This document shows, in pieces, positions 25,823-37,547 of a DNA stretch of 64,000 nucleotides (the stretch's first letter is position 1; each line of letters opens with the position of its first letter). The stretch is from Durusdinium trenchii (lineage: Eukaryota; Sar; Dinophyceae; Suessiales; Symbiodiniaceae), in the NCBI GenBank assembly GCA_963970005.1, contig CAXAMN010001126.1:8789-72788 (forward strand). The letters run 5' to 3'. The position numbers were made by a program, and so were the translations under genes. Below the pieces are notes generated by a model. The model worked only from the letters and a program-made list of their open reading frames with translations, did no database searches and was not told the origin of the DNA.

Positions 25823-28438
25823 ATGTCGTCAGATCCAGTGATCCTGGATGTTCTTGCCTCCGTTTGTAAAGATGCTTTGCAGATGTTCGAACGTGTTCTT
25901 CTGACTTTTGATGACCAGGAACTAAGAGGAAATATTTGCATCTCCAAACATTTTGTGTATTTCGTGAATAGAGAAATGAGCAAGCTCATAGAAGGGCGAG
26001 AGAGGCTGTCATATTTAGACATTGAACGTGCTGTGGTCGACACCTCCACCAAGCGTTACTTTTTGCTGGAGATATGCCCTTCACAGGGTTCGAATTGGAG
26101 TGGAACACGGATTCTGATTCAAAGCGCACACCGTGAGTTGTTGATGCAGAAGCTATCATTGTGCTGGCAGGCAGAGTTGATGTATCGACGGTTCGAAGTC
26201 AAAAAGTTTGAGATGGTGAAGGCCGCCCTGGGGGAGCAGATGACAAAGAAGAGCTCCGCTGTGCAAAGTGACCTCATCAAAATAGAACCATTCCGTGGCT
26301 ACACGGACGAGTACAACTTCCGTGGATACAGCTTTTGGTTGCGCAATGGCTTCAAGAGCACCTCAGGTCTGAAAGATGGAGTGTTCCAAAATGACGAGGG
26401 TTGGGAAGTGAACTACAAAGCTCAGCCTGTCTCCGTGCCACCAGGCATCAGAGTGATGATCCAGGTGAACAACGAGCAGCTCATCATGGATTTGGAGAAG
26501 TCGCGAGATGGCATGGACGAATTGAGAACAGTGGCCATGGAGTACCAACGTAGTCTCACAGAGAACCTGGACCAATTTTATGTGGTTGCTTCCGGGCCAT
26601 ACCTCAAGAAGATGAATCGCACAGATGATATTGCAGCCTGGGATGGTTGGGAGTTTTTTGTGCGCTCCAAGGAGTATGCTTTTGCTTGTGTGTTCTTTCG
26701 GCGCCAATATATTCCACCTTTGTGCAGTACATGCCAGGATATCGCAGTGGTGATTCGCTGCCCTGCTCAGGGCATGACCAAAGACTCTTGCGAGGTCATC
26801 CTGGACGAGTGCCAGTGCATCGCCGACTCAATGAGTTCGGTGTATGAAAATGTGGGCATTTACAAGAGGCCGGTGCAAGCACGCCTTGATACCCTCCACT
26901 TCACTGAAGACGGATATCGCTGGGCAGAGGGTCAGCTTGGAATGGTGCCAGTTCATCGCCGTGTAGCAGTGAGGTTTGTGAAGTCCATCGTGAAAATCCT
27001 GGTGAATGAAAGTGCTTTATGGGACGAGTCGATTGAGCATGCAGACATTTTCAAAGACGTTTCAGAGATGTCAGATCCGCTGCAAGTGCCGGAGGAGCTG
27101 ATCAGTGAGGCGGAATCTTTGCTGCAAACATCCAGTGATCGAACGGAGCGCCGGAATGCCTGGGCTGCTCGCATTGCACGATACTTTGCCTATTGCGTGG
27201 ATGGTGGCATCCTGGGAGATCGCTTCACCTTTCCTCTCCTGATCCAGTCGTTGGGCCGACTTTCCTCTGATGTAGACTCCTCAATGAAAGCAGTGATAGA
27301 TTTTCTGCTGCATGTGAAGAAGCGTGACAACTGGGAAATCAGTTACTTCTTGGAGAAGGAGCAGAAGATCACCTTAGGTGCTCTTGCTAAGGATCCAGAG
27401 AATTTCACAACTTTTTCTTTCAATGACACGATCATGAAACACTTACTCTCGGAAGGCTTCGTGGAAAATGAGCTGAAAAAGCGCCCTCCTGGTTCTGGCG
27501 CAGACTATGCAGATTTGCTAGCACAGCTGCTGACCAACGAGACTGTAGGTTTGGGCCTGAGAACCATGGTTTGCCGACACATTCTGGAAATGGTGGGTAA
27601 TCAAACTCATGAGGATGAAGAGGACAGATTTGAAAAGGCTGTCAAGCAATTGGTTCCGGCCTTGGTGAAAGTTATGAGCGGCTCGAACCACATCCTGATG
27701 TCCTACGCAACTGCTTCCTTGGTCAACTTATCGTGTGGTCGTCACACTATGAAGCAGTTGCTCGTTTCTCATGGAGTTTTGAGCTTGTGTGTGAAGCAGT
27801 TGAAGGTCAAGCATGATGAGCTTACCCTTTACACCCTTTATCTGCTCGTGAACCTCACGAAGACTCCTCACCACAGATTTATCGTGGTGAAGGAGGGTGG
27901 CGTTCCGTTGTTGGTGGACATTCTCACATCTTCCTACCAAAACTTGAGGAAGCAACGGATCCTTGCTGAAGTAGCAAGTGTCCTGGGCCAGCTATGCAAT
28001 GACTCGGACACTCGCAGCTTAATCTCTGAGAGCTTCCCTGTCGTCGCTTGCCTTTTGTGGGTGAATGATGCTGCTCAACCCAATACAAAGCTGAAATCAA
28101 AGTTGCTTTTTGCACTGCGACAGCTTTGTTTGCTTGGGCAGAACAAGCTCAAGGTGGGTCCGCACATCATCCCTGTACTTCTGGAGGAGCTTGCATTGGC
28201 CTCATGGGCCAATGAGGAGTGCGCCACCAATTTGGTTCTTTTGCTCAACAGCCTGGCTAGCATCAATTCGAACGCTTTGCTCATGGCTGACCAAGTTGAT
28301 GCATCCTTGGAAACTTGTGGCCTCACAAAAGATGGTTCACCTGTCAAGAACAACAAGCTGGTGAAGCACCTTTGGCCTAAGGTCGAAGCACTGCTGATCC
28401 GCATTCGAGACGCCAAAGCAGCGCAAGGTGAGTTTTAG
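25823..28438 (+). CDS. Large ARM-repeat protein, single exon
   Basis: An uninterrupted frame of 871 codons from ATG 25,823 (MSSDPVILDVLASVC) to TAG at 28,438; it stays open upstream but without another ATG. The N-terminal ~350 residues look globular, with alternating strands (a stretch with VVDTSTKRYFLLEICPS is PH-like in feel, but I do not claim a PH domain). From about residue 560 the protein is a helical solenoid of armadillo type: ATASLVNLSCG, LYTLYLLVNLTKTP, REGGVPLLVDIL-like turns and NLVLLLNSLASIN. Such proteins are scaffolds in flagella, traffic or the cytoskeleton. Alveolates carry several of unknown role. The absence of introns contrasts with the neighbours and would suit a retroposed copy. 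Open frames on the other strand here are shadows. Confidence 0.85.
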   Translation: MSSDPVILDVLASVCKDALQMFERVLLTFDDQELRGNICISKHFVYFVNREMSKLIEGRERLSYLDIERAVVDTSTKRYFLLEICPSQGSNWSGTRILIQSAHRELLMQKLSLCWQAELMYRRFEVKKFEMVKAALGEQMTKKSSAVQSDLIKIEPFRGYTDEYNFRGYSFWLRNGFKSTSGLKDGVFQNDEGWEVNYKAQPVSVPPGIRVMIQVNNEQLIMDLEKSRDGMDELRTVAMEYQRSLTENLDQFYVVASGPYLKKMNRTDDIAAWDGWEFFVRSKEYAFACVFFRRQYIPPLCSTCQDIAVVIRCPAQGMTKDSCEVILDECQCIADSMSSVYENVGIYKRPVQARLDTLHFTEDGYRWAEGQLGMVPVHRRVAVRFVKSIVKILVNESALWDESIEHADIFKDVSEMSDPLQVPEELISEAESLLQTSSDRTERRNAWAARIARYFAYCVDGGILGDRFTFPLLIQSLGRLSSDVDSSMKAVIDFLLHVKKRDNWEISYFLEKEQKITLGALAKDPENFTTFSFNDTIMKHLLSEGFVENELKKRPPGSGADYADLLAQLLTNETVGLGLRTMVCRHILEMVGNQTHEDEEDRFEKAVKQLVPALVKVMSGSNHILMSYATASLVNLSCGRHTMKQLLVSHGVLSLCVKQLKVKHDELTLYTLYLLVNLTKTPHHRFIVVKEGGVPLLVDILTSSYQNLRKQRILAEVASVLGQLCNDSDTRSLISESFPVVACLLWVNDAAQPNTKLKSKLLFALRQLCLLGQNKLKVGPHIIPVLLEELALASWANEECATNLVLLLNSLASINSNALLMADQVDASLETCGLTKDGSPVKNNKLVKHLWPKVEALLIRIRDAKAAQGEF

Positions 28439-28581
28439 GAATTTAGATTCGCACCATCTCTGCCAAAGAAACACCGCCGCTGCCCGGATCTGTCCACACT
28501 GGTGACAGGGCAGCTGTTGGGCTTCTCGGTGCTTTTTGTTTTGCTTTCGCATTGCACTTAATTTAGGACACACATTCACAG

Positions 28582-28930
28582 GAAGCTCCTGTTCTGCAAA
28601 CCTTCTTCCGCCAGGCTCGGTGCTTGGGGGCAGTAGCAGCTTCCGCCTTTGGTGCTGGCTTTGGCGGCAGTGTTTTTGTTGAGATCCTTAGATGTTTTGT
28701 TGTGTGCAAAACCTTGAAAAGGGCATTGTCCCTACACACAGTGAGGCTATTGTGAGACGTGATGATGCGCCCGAATTCCTTCGTAAATGGAGAGAGAGCT
28801 ATGTCAAGGCATCAAACGATATCGGAGATGGAACCTTATTGGCCAACTTCCATCGATCTCCACTGGAAAAAAAGGAACTAGGACTCGGACGACAAAAGAG
28901 ATTAACAAAGGAAGACAAGGTCAGATAAGG
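28582..28930 (+). CDS. GHMP-type (galactokinase-like) kinase, C-terminal exons
   Basis: After an acceptor at 28,579-28,581 (cacag) a frame reads QARCLGAVAASAFGAGFGGS, the glycine-rich C-terminal motif of GHMP sugar/mevalonate-type kinases, which lines the phosphate site. A second block at about 28,752-28,810 reads APEFLRKWRESYVKA, fitting the family's final helix. A short intron (about 28,680-28,750) lies between, so the join gives GGSVF then AIVRRDDAPEF. The N-terminal and ATP-binding exons were not found. The single-exon ARM gene lies immediately upstream, so either the ARM gene sits in a large intron of this kinase or these exons are an orphan fragment. The substrate cannot be told. Confidence 0.5.
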
Positions 28931-30889
28931 CCACCTTACCTTCCATTCTTCATCTCTTTTGCTATTTTTTTGAGAGTTTCATTTCATTCGCCAATGTGAT
29001 GCTTTTGGGATGCTCCCGATGTCAGTTCTCACTGTCAGGAGTTCCCAGGAAACGCTTCAAGCTCCGAGTTCTTCATCACTGCTTGCATCCCATCCAAGAC
29101 GCATAGAGAGACGACATTTCGACACAAGTGAGGCAAAAGTGAAACAGTTGCGTCATCACAGTTGTTAACAAGCAATCAACATTTATCAATGAACTTAACC
29201 TCAAGGGGTATTTACAAGATTTTACAAGGACATAAAATATCATAAGATGATACGTACATAATAAGTAATGATCACAAAAATACTGTGCGCTTTGAGAAGT
29301 GTCCTTAGATGTTTTCAGAACATGGGTGCCAAGGGACCAGGCCCTGGAGCTACCGAGATCAAGATGGAGGCCCAGTGCTTTTACGTGCTCTTGCTGTCAT
29401 GATTTCCGCACTGAAGTTATGAATGAGCCTTGCACTGATTTTTTCTCACCTCATGATGTTCATCAATGAAAACTGATAAAAAGTTCGATCAATCTTTGCG
29501 CTGGCCGCTATTGTATACAGCACATGCAACGAAGGTTCAGTTATTTCAGTTGCAGTGAATCAGTTGCAAGAAGAACCGAGTGCAGTGCAGTGTTGGAGAC
29601 AGAGAGGATCCCTGGCTGAGATAGAGCCAAAACATACCCAAACCGGTGTTTATTTCCGAAATGTTGGCACTTGGATTCGCTTGCCCATACCATCAAACCA
29701 AGAGAATTGTAAATTCATGATTTTGATGACATAGTGGCTCGGGGACGTTTAGTGCTCTTTGGCGGTTCATTGTTGTATCGTTGGACACGAAGGCAGCAAT
29801 ACCGTTGAAGCGCCCCGCTGCAGTGAAGCGGCTTGCTGAAAAGCGGCCTGCAAGCGCCGTCAAAGTTGCCAAGCGTCCTGCAAAGCGGTGAAGTGCTGCT
29901 AGCGCCAAAAGGAGCCAAAGGCATGAGATTAGGTGCATTAGGATGGTCATTGGTGTGCCTTCAGACTCTTCATCCGGACGGAGAAGAACTGTCACTGTCA
30001 AAGCATTGCTGATATTTGAAAATGGTGTCGCCTTAGAGTCTTAGAGTTTCAATATCATTTTGCTGTTGTGGCAAGAGTTCCAATGCCGCTGTGGCTTACA
30101 GCTTCCCCTGCCCCAGCACAAAACATATATTAAGTATATACAGTAAATAGATCCTGGCAAAGCACCAAGCGAATGAATAACCTTAAGGATGTCCGCCCAG
30201 CACGTTAGTTATATACCACAGAAGGAATCCAGACACATTCAGATTCCCGATGCTTTCAAAATTCATAAGATTGCTTGCAGAGTGAACACATATTCCTGAA
30301 TCATTCAGCCACATGTTGTCAGACATGCACCGGTGCACTCATGGATAGGAAGTAGGCACTCACGGGTTCATGTCCACGCATTTGTTTTTGTTCCTTGCTT
30401 CATTGTTTGCTTGCTTCCGCTTCAAGGCCGGGCCGCTCCTGTTTTGCATTCCCATTTTCCTTGGAACATGGTGAACAAAGCGAGAGTTGCCCATGGGTGT
30501 CATTGAATGGCTTGAGTGTTTCTTGCAAAGGGAGCACTCGGCTGGAAGCCATTTGTTAAACATTAAACTACGAAAAACTATGTTCAACAATTTAAAGTTG
30601 AAAAAGACTTTAAATAAACAGCTACGTAAGAATCCGGCGAACCCGGGGGATTTGCATGGCTGCTGTGTATCTCGTGGTTTGGCACTAGTCCTTTGCAGGC
30701 AAAGCCTGCGGCCAGCGTTTGGCTATGCGATGCGTCAGAGGCATCATGGCTTTCATGGCGGGTTTGATTCTCAGGGATCTTAAACAAAGACTTACAGCAA
30801 CTGAGAGATGTCCAAAAGGCGCGGTTGTGGAGCTTTGGACATCAGTGCAAACGAACACAGACTCTTGAGGAATTCAAAAGGAGTTCATC

Positions 30890-30970
30890 AAGATACGCTA
30901 CTAGGAGAAAAGGGCATCGCTACTAGGAGCAAGGACGCTACTAGGGGCTCCTGGCCTTACTACTAGGAGC
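30890..30970. repeat. CTACTAG dispersed repeat, copy
   Basis: ACGCTACTAGGAGAAAAGG, CATCGCTACTAGGAGCAAGG, ACGCTACTAGGGGCTCC and TGGCCTTACTACTAGGAGCA. It is nearly identical to the 32.6-kb copy. Confidence 0.88.
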
Positions 30971-31891
30971 AGCATCAATCCGAAAGACCAAGGCCTTCCT
31001 CCTGCACTTGGGTCTGACGATCTTACATCAGCCTTCAACAAGGTGAGGGAGCTAAAATGCATGCCACAGGCATTGGCAGCGGAAAACCGTTGGGGTGTCA
31101 AAGCATGTCGCCTTATGACTTGTCATGGAGAATTGGCTAGTTGCTCGCCATTCTTACAGCACAAGAGACGGGCAGACAAATTTGATGGTTCACAACACAA
31201 CGATGGCCGAAACAGTGGCCATCTCGAATGGAAGAATGTTTGTGAGAGTGTGTGGCCCCATTGAAACAGTGCTAACCAGGCGTTCTTTGACCAGCTGCAG
31301 GGTGTCAATCAGGCGCAGTGGCACCCAGCACCCGACACATGGACGTTTGGTGAATTTTTGATATATGATATGGGTATAATTTCAATGAGGGCAAAACACA
31401 AAAAGCTTGTAGGAGGGAAAGCACGACTGGTTGTGTTTGAGTATCAAAAGTATCACACAGTGGATTGATGTAGATTGTCACAGATAATTCATGATTTGGC
31501 AATACCTAGCATGGAACTACTTGTTGGTAACAGCGCGTAGAAGGCCGTCCGTGTGGTCTTCACCGTGTTTTAAACGTGCTTTTGGTGTGAGTGGTATTCG
31601 CGCAGAATGCACACAAGATTGTCATTGGTTTGACAACATTGTGATCGGTTGCATTGGTACTCACGGCATTCTACGCACCGCATTCAAACTACTTAGTAGG
31701 GCACTATCATCTATATATACGTATGTTTTATTGGGAATGTGGGAATGTTACTGGTCCGTTGGTCTTGGGCCCTGCAAACCCTGGCCCCATCCCACTTGTC
31801 GGTTTGCTGTTGGCTGTGCGGGGTTCAGCTTATTGGCTTCAAGGTCCCCAGCTATTGGCCTATGAACAACATATCATATCGGTTTATCAGT

Positions 31892-31965
31892 GCTGGCGTC
31901 CTAAAAAGGGTACAGTATGTGTTCACATGCTGGCGTCCTAAAAAGGGTACAGTATGTGTTCACAT
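31892..31965. repeat. Perfect 37-bp tandem duplication
   Basis: The unit beginning GCTGGCGTCCTAAAAAGGG and ending TGTTCACAT occurs at 31,892-31,928 and 31,929-31,965 without a mismatch, indicating a very recent event. Confidence 0.95.
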
Positions 31966-32636
31966 GGCATACTTTGGCCATGTGCAAATCAAGCAACTTC
32001 AAGGGAAACAACATGGCCTGAGCACCCCTTCACACATGCCGTGATGGAAATATCGTTGTAACGCATCGAGAAAACATGGGTCTCGACGATGACAGCTGGC
32101 GAGGCAACACCGACGGTTGGAGCTGGCATGTCTTCACCTTGGGTATCCTTAATCCTGTGGGGCACCGGACAATGAGTTTTATTCTGTGGTTGCCGTTTTT
32201 GAATCAAGGCCGCAGGCTGGTCGTGGCTTTGAACTCAGAGTGTTTCCAACAAGTTTGGAGGAACCAAAGCCGACAAAGATCGGCAGGGTTTTTGAGGTGT
32301 TTCCACATGTTTGGAATTGTATGTTCTAACATGTTCCAAGGGCGAGAAGCTGAACTAGACAACCAGTTAAAGCGAATGGCGAAGAGCTCAACGATCAAAT
32401 GTGACAGCCGTGTTCATTATGGCCCCGTCATTAACATTCATTGACGACAGACAGGTTGTTTGTATGCATTGTTTTCCAGCTTGATTTGTTGCTGAGGCAT
32501 GTAACAATGTGTTGAGAAATCGTTGCCCGCCCCCCAAAAAATAATCTTGTATCAGGTGGGCGGGTCGCCTGGCTACACGGTGGAGATTGTGAGTGAGGTC
32601 GCACTAGACATGTTTATATAAGTTCATAAAGATTGC

Positions 32637-32735
32637 AGTAGGAACATAGGGCATCGCTACTAGGAGCAAGGACGCTACTAGGGGCTCCTGGCCTTACTAC
32701 TAGGAGCAGGAAGCTATTAGGAACAAGAAGCTAGT
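32637..32735. repeat. CTACTAG dispersed repeat, copy
   Basis: AACATAGGGCATCGCTACTAG, GAGCAAGGACGCTACTAGG, GGCTCCTGGCCTTACTACTAG and AACAAGAAGCTAG. It matches the 30.9-kb copy closely. Confidence 0.88.
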
Positions 32736-33563
32736 TTGAAAGGTCGTTAAATTTGTTGAATTTGCACAGGATGGTGCCATCCCCCCTGAGGCGCTGAAAT
32801 GTTCGGGGTTGTCCTCGATTTGTAAAATCGCCGATCGCCGATCGCATTTTTTGGCTGTTTTGGTTTTGGTTCGCCGTTTTTCTCAGACAAAGTGTTGAGG
32901 ATGACCTGGCAAGGTGTTCAAGTTGTACCAAGCCCACATTGTGTCCGCATCATGTATACATGCTCAGGGTGCAGAGACGTTTGTGACTGCTAGGTTCCCT
33001 CCGCCACACTGTCCCAACAGTATCTAAAGCACTTCAAGAGTATCAACATGTTGGCGAGGGCCAGATGCTGACGAATGCCAGAATACGTAAGGACTAAGGA
33101 TAGTGTGCCAAATATTTGAATATGAGCCTTGAATCAACGAGACAGTGGAACAGAGAGATTGTGCGAGAGACAAAAACTAACAGGGATACAGAGAGATGTC
33201 TTTTTCTCGCAGTCTATCCGACAATTCTTTCCTGGACCTTTGCAATTTGACCTCACAGAGAGTCCGGAACCTCAGGATCCCGCATGATGCTGCGTATGGT
33301 TGCATTGTGCCAGTATGTGAGTCCTGTCCGATCTTTGTTGTGCCTCAAGGCCGCGCAACAGTCATGTTTTTGCTTCGAAATCAGCAGGCTCACTAGAAAA
33401 TGATAAATAGTTCAAAGTTTCAAAGCATGAAAGTAAAGCAGGAAAGCTTTGAAAGCGCGAGAAAGGACGCAGTGGATTAACAGCTTTTCCTTCCAGTGTT
33501 CGCACATCGAATCCTCCTCGAGCTCATAACAAGCTGACAAGCAATGATTGCAGTTCTACGCTG

Positions 33564-36156
33564 ATGGGGAACTCAAAGATCCGGGAGAAATCTGCACTAC
33601 TGACCCCGTGGGGGAGCAGATTAACAGAGACACCTTGGAGCGAGTATCCACGACCGCAGCTGCGGAGAGATTCTTGGAGAAACCTCAACGGACTGTGGCG
33701 ATGCCGAATTATTGGAAAAGAAAGCGGAGATCAGAGACAAAGTGAACACGGACCACAAGATATGCTAGCAGTCAGAGACACAGATCAACAGATTCTGGTT
33801 CCCTTCTGCTTGGAATCAACTCTGGGCGGAGTTGGACAGAGATTGGACCCAAACGAGGAGCTTTGGTATCATCGAACCTTCAACATGGAGAAGTTAGGCA
33901 GCTCCAAGTATCTTGTTTGCAATATCTTGTTGTAAATGTTTGGCGGGACATGTTTTGATCTTGGAGATGATCCCACCTTGCTTGCTCCTGTTTTGGCGTA
34001 CACGCACGAGATGTTAGGTCCACTGTAGGGAGGCTGAAAGACTTGGGTGATGTACAAAAGAAGGTATGCTCCACTGCAGATTAACATGGAACCCGAGGTT
34101 GTAGAGGAAATTGGTCTTCCACGGGTCCGGTCCACGGGTCATTTCTCAGGGTCCATGTAAGTGGGGTACATCGAAAAGCTGACATTCACTACCTGATCTT
34201 TAATAACTTCCTTTAGACTAGACGTGTCAACATTTGCTTGGTGTAGACAGTTGCATACATGGTTCATACATACCATAATGTTCGGGAGATTACACCTTTG
34301 TTTATATGTCTACTCAGTATACGCAGAGGGTTGTTGTTTTTGCCTTGAGCAATTCGGAAGGCTTTTGCTACATTTTGAAGCTGTTGACTATCGCACAACT
34401 GTTTGGTTGAATGGGATATTAGTTGGCAAGCACCTGGGTGGCTTCTCACCTTTTGAGTTTGACATCACGGAAGCTGTTCGTGATTCCAACGATTTGGTCG
34501 TCCTCGTGACTGATGCAACTGGCAACTTTCAACTGCGGGGAAAGCAGTCTAAGTCACCACACGGCATTTGGTATTCTCGTGTCTCTGGTATTTGGCAAAC
34601 TGTTTGGCTTGAAACAGTTCCTCCCCAATACATCAAGAGTCTGAGAATTGACAGCACCTTAGATCCACCTTGCATGCACTTCAAGGCTGCAGTAGAAGGA
34701 GAGAATTTGGAACTGCGAGTGGTTGTAGAGAAGGAAGGCGATCCAGTCGAGGTGACTGGAAGCTGTGATGCTGCTTTACACCTCCCATTTCCTGGAGCGA
34801 AGCTCTGGTCTCCTCAGCAGCCTTATCTTTATACGCTTAACCTTGAACTCCTGTCCGAAGGCGTTGTGGTAGATCGAGTACAGTCTTATACTGGGATACG
34901 CACAATTGGCAAAAGGCAAGACCAGAAGCATTGGCGTATCACCTTGAACAATGAGATTTGTTTTCATTTGGGCCCTTTGGATCAAGGTTGGTGGCCCGAT
35001 GGACTTCTTACAGCACCATCCGACGAAGCTATGCGTTCGGACATTGAATTCTTAAAGCAGGCTGGTTTCAACATGATTCGAAAGCACGTGAAGGTGGAGC
35101 CACGGCGATATTACTATCATTGCGATGTGCTCGGGATTCTGGTTTGGCAAGACCAAGTCTCAGGCACTGAGAAGGAGGGCGATTGTTTTAAGGTACCACC
35201 CTGGAGCCGGTTGGAGCCAAATGGTCAGGAAGCAGAATGGCCAGAATGGGCTAGAACACAGTTCTTGGCGGAGTTGCAGGAGATGGTAGAGGCTCTATAC
35301 AGCAGCCCAGCGATCGCGGTGTGGGTACCTTTCAATGAGGCCTGGGGTCAGCATGACACTGAGGAGATTGCCAAATGGCTTCAAAGCTATGACTGCTCGC
35401 GCCTCATAAATATCGCAAGTGGGGGGGAATTTCTTTGCAGTGGGCGACATTGTTGACCACCACAACTATCCTGAACCCACGTTTCCCATTGATGCACGAT
35501 TTCAGCCATTCATCAAAGTAGTGGGCGAGTTTGGAGGTCATGGCTTGGTGCTGGGAGAGGAACATTTGTGGCAAACTGCGCGAAAGAACTGGGGCTACAA
35601 TGTTCTCAAGGACAAGCGTTTTCTTGGGATGCTGAGTGTTGCTGTTAAAGTCGAAATTCAATGAATTTCTGCTATTCAAGCTCGAACGAAGTGGCCATTC
35701 CTTTTGCAGCGCCCATTAGTGGATCATTAGGTAAGCGGTGCAGCTTGCGAGCACACCATTGATCACTGTTGGGTTCTCAAGAATCGGCGGTGGTAGAACT
35801 CTAGAACATAGAACCTGTGCATCTCATCTGAAGTTATGTTGTACTCTCTTTGTTTTACCTTTACAAAGAACTAGGCCCATTGGGCCATTGGGTTCAAGAG
35901 ATCGCTATGCCTTGAGGACATTGAAGAGCTGGAGGTCAAATATGAGAGCTCCATGCAGAGTTTGTGCGATTGGATGTGTCGTGGAATTGCAGCAGGTGTG
36001 TACACACAAACCACTGACGTAGAATGTGAGGTCAACGGACTTCTGAGTTACGATCGCAAAGTGCAGAAGCTTGCTCCAGCATTCCTTTCAAAAGTGCACT
36101 CCAGGCTATGGGACAAATGTGCCCAGCTGGCAGCCAGAAGTGCTGCACCTGAGTGA
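33564..36156 (+). CDS. Glycoside hydrolase family 2 (beta-galactosidase/glucuronidase-like)
   Basis: GH2 enzymes are retaining exo-glycosidases (beta-galactosidase, -glucuronidase, -mannosidase). Exon 1 from ATG 33,564 reads SALLTPWGSRL, YPRPQLRRDSWRNLNGLW and ILVPFCLEST...GGVGQ (sugar-binding domain start). Exon 2 from about 34,352 carries LLLHFEAVDYRTTVWLNG, SGIWQTVWLE and WWPDGLLTAP, then FNEAWGQ (acid/base Glu) and GEFGGHG (nucleophile Glu). Exon 3, about 35,918-36,156, reads GVYTQTTDVECEVNGLLSYD and ends in TGA. The intron edges are approximate. In exon 2 the frame changes inside a seven-G run at 35,421-35,427: one G too many turns SGGNFF into a stop about 11 codons later, upstream of the nucleophile. 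It is either a sequencing indel or an inactivating mutation. The protein most resembles bacterial family members, which suggests an old transfer now carrying introns. No signal peptide was seen at this start. Confidence 0.88.
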
Positions 36157-37409
36157 GAAAACTTGCCTCCAAAGCTGCTTCTGTAGTCGTCAGCCTTCTT
36201 CGCAACTGGGAGACACCCTTTTGCTGCTCAGGCGGCGCGCAGCCTTTCAGGGAGCCAGATCCGCTGATTTTGGACATGCTGTCAGGGACCCAAAGTTTCG
36301 GCATAGATTCATAAAACATGAGAGGCACATTATCGAATTTGCGCAGGAGCTCAGTCAACAACGTTGTCCAGGAGAAAAACATGAGTCTACAATTGTCTAC
36401 ACTAGCCTACAAAGTGGTGCAGAGTTCTGATTTGTGTTCACGGCTAAAAGGCAGAAAACATATAGTGTTGTGTTGTCATGCCTTCACAAACTGCAGGCAT
36501 GTCTTTCGGTGAATGCAGGTGCCGCTCCAGGAATTGTGATTTTTTTTGTTGGGCTGATTGCAGGACATGGTGACACCTGCCCTGCATAAGATACAGCATG
36601 CCAGCGCTGCTCCCAATTCCTGCCAGAAGGCAGGCAAATGCGCTGGCTGACGATCGACAGGGATTCTACAGATCATAGAAAGAAGCGACAAGATTGAGGA
36701 AGATGACAACATGATCTTGAAGCAGCCCAAAACATCCCAAAACCTCATTCTCTTTGTCAATTTGAAGGGTATAGTTATAGTTCCAGCATAACTACACATT
36801 GATGTTGACCACAGCCCTAACGCCGATAGGATGCTACAAAGCACTGCTCCACGGCCAAAGCCTCATTGGCATCCAGTCCTGATCAAATATCACGCGGCCA
36901 TGTCAGTCATGATCCCACTACTCATGTTGATTCTTCACCGCCACATGGCCATACTCTTCGTCTCCATGACCTCACGATATTGTTAAACGTTATTGCCAGT
37001 GATTGGGTTTGCGATTCCACAATCACTGAGGCCAGATCACAAGTTCATTGCTTGGGCCAGCACCGCAAGAAGACTCAGAGGATCAAACCTGTGGATTTCA
37101 GGGCCCAAATGCAAACTCAAACGCTTAACAGTCCTTTTAGCGTCCTTGCTCCTAGTAGCAATGGCCTGCACCCTGGTAGCTTCTTGTTACTAGTAGCGAT
37201 GGCCTCCAACCTAATAGCGTCCTTGCTACTAGTAAGTTAAGAATGAACATGCTGCCATGCAGAGTGTCCGGAGGTGCTGTCTCTGAGGCGATGACATCTC
37301 TGATGATTGCCGAAGAGATCTGGGCAAGTCAGTCCAGGGCCAAGAGTCTAAGTCTACGTGTTCTTGTCGAAAGGTGTTCTTGCAAAATGGATGCCCCCAT
37401 GCAAGACCA
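36157..37409. other. Intergenic stretch
   Basis: No gene was recognised. It contains a CTACTAG repeat at 37,138-37,240. The left boundary of the outer retrotransposon is placed at 37,410, but it may extend further left because only its terminal repeat defines it. Confidence 0.5.
37138..37240. repeat. CTACTAG dispersed repeat, copy
   Basis: AGCGTCCTTGCTCCTAGTAGC, AATGGCCTGCACCCTGGTAGC, TTCTTGTTACTAGTAGCGATGG and CCTCCAACCTAATAGCGTCC. Reverse orientation, with the GATGGCCTCC module shared with the 24.2-kb copy. Confidence 0.85.
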
Positions 37410-37470
37410 ATGGTGCAGTGGAGCTATTTTGTAAGCTGTCAAAGAGATTGCCTGATTTGAAGAGAGATAA
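37410..37470 (+). repeat. Left repeat of outer element
   Basis: 61 bp, from ATGGTGCAGTGGAGC to AGAGAGATAA, identical to 48,024-48,084. The inner element begins at the next base. In the uninterrupted right copy the next bases are TATACTGT, which here are found at 43,641. Confidence 0.93.
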
Positions 37471-37542
37471 ACACTCATGACACGTCATGACAGTATTTTG
37501 CATCTGGTCTTGTTAGGCTCGAGGGCAGGTGAATCTTCCTTT
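37471..37542 (+). repeat. Split direct repeat A1
   Basis: 72 bp beginning ACACTCATGACACGTCATGA. It includes TCATGAC-AC-GTCATGA, a 7-bp inverted repeat with a 2-bp spacer. One mismatch to A2 at 43,369-43,440 (CTGGTC against CTAGTC). Confidence 0.95.
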
Positions 37543-37547
37543 TAGGT

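Larger units (their letters stand above)
28931..33563. other. Intergenic stretch with repeats
   Basis: No gene was recognised. There are poorly supported open + frames at about 31,281-31,467 (QAQWHPAPDTWTFGEFLIY) and 32,076-32,444, without known domains. It contains CTACTAG repeats at 30.9 and 32.6 kb, a 37-bp tandem duplication at 31.9 kb and short AT microsatellites. Confidence 0.5.

Noticed and set aside
26363..26707. Minus-strand frames opposite the ARM gene (26.3-28.6 kb)
   Set aside because: Shadows of a strongly coding + strand frame.
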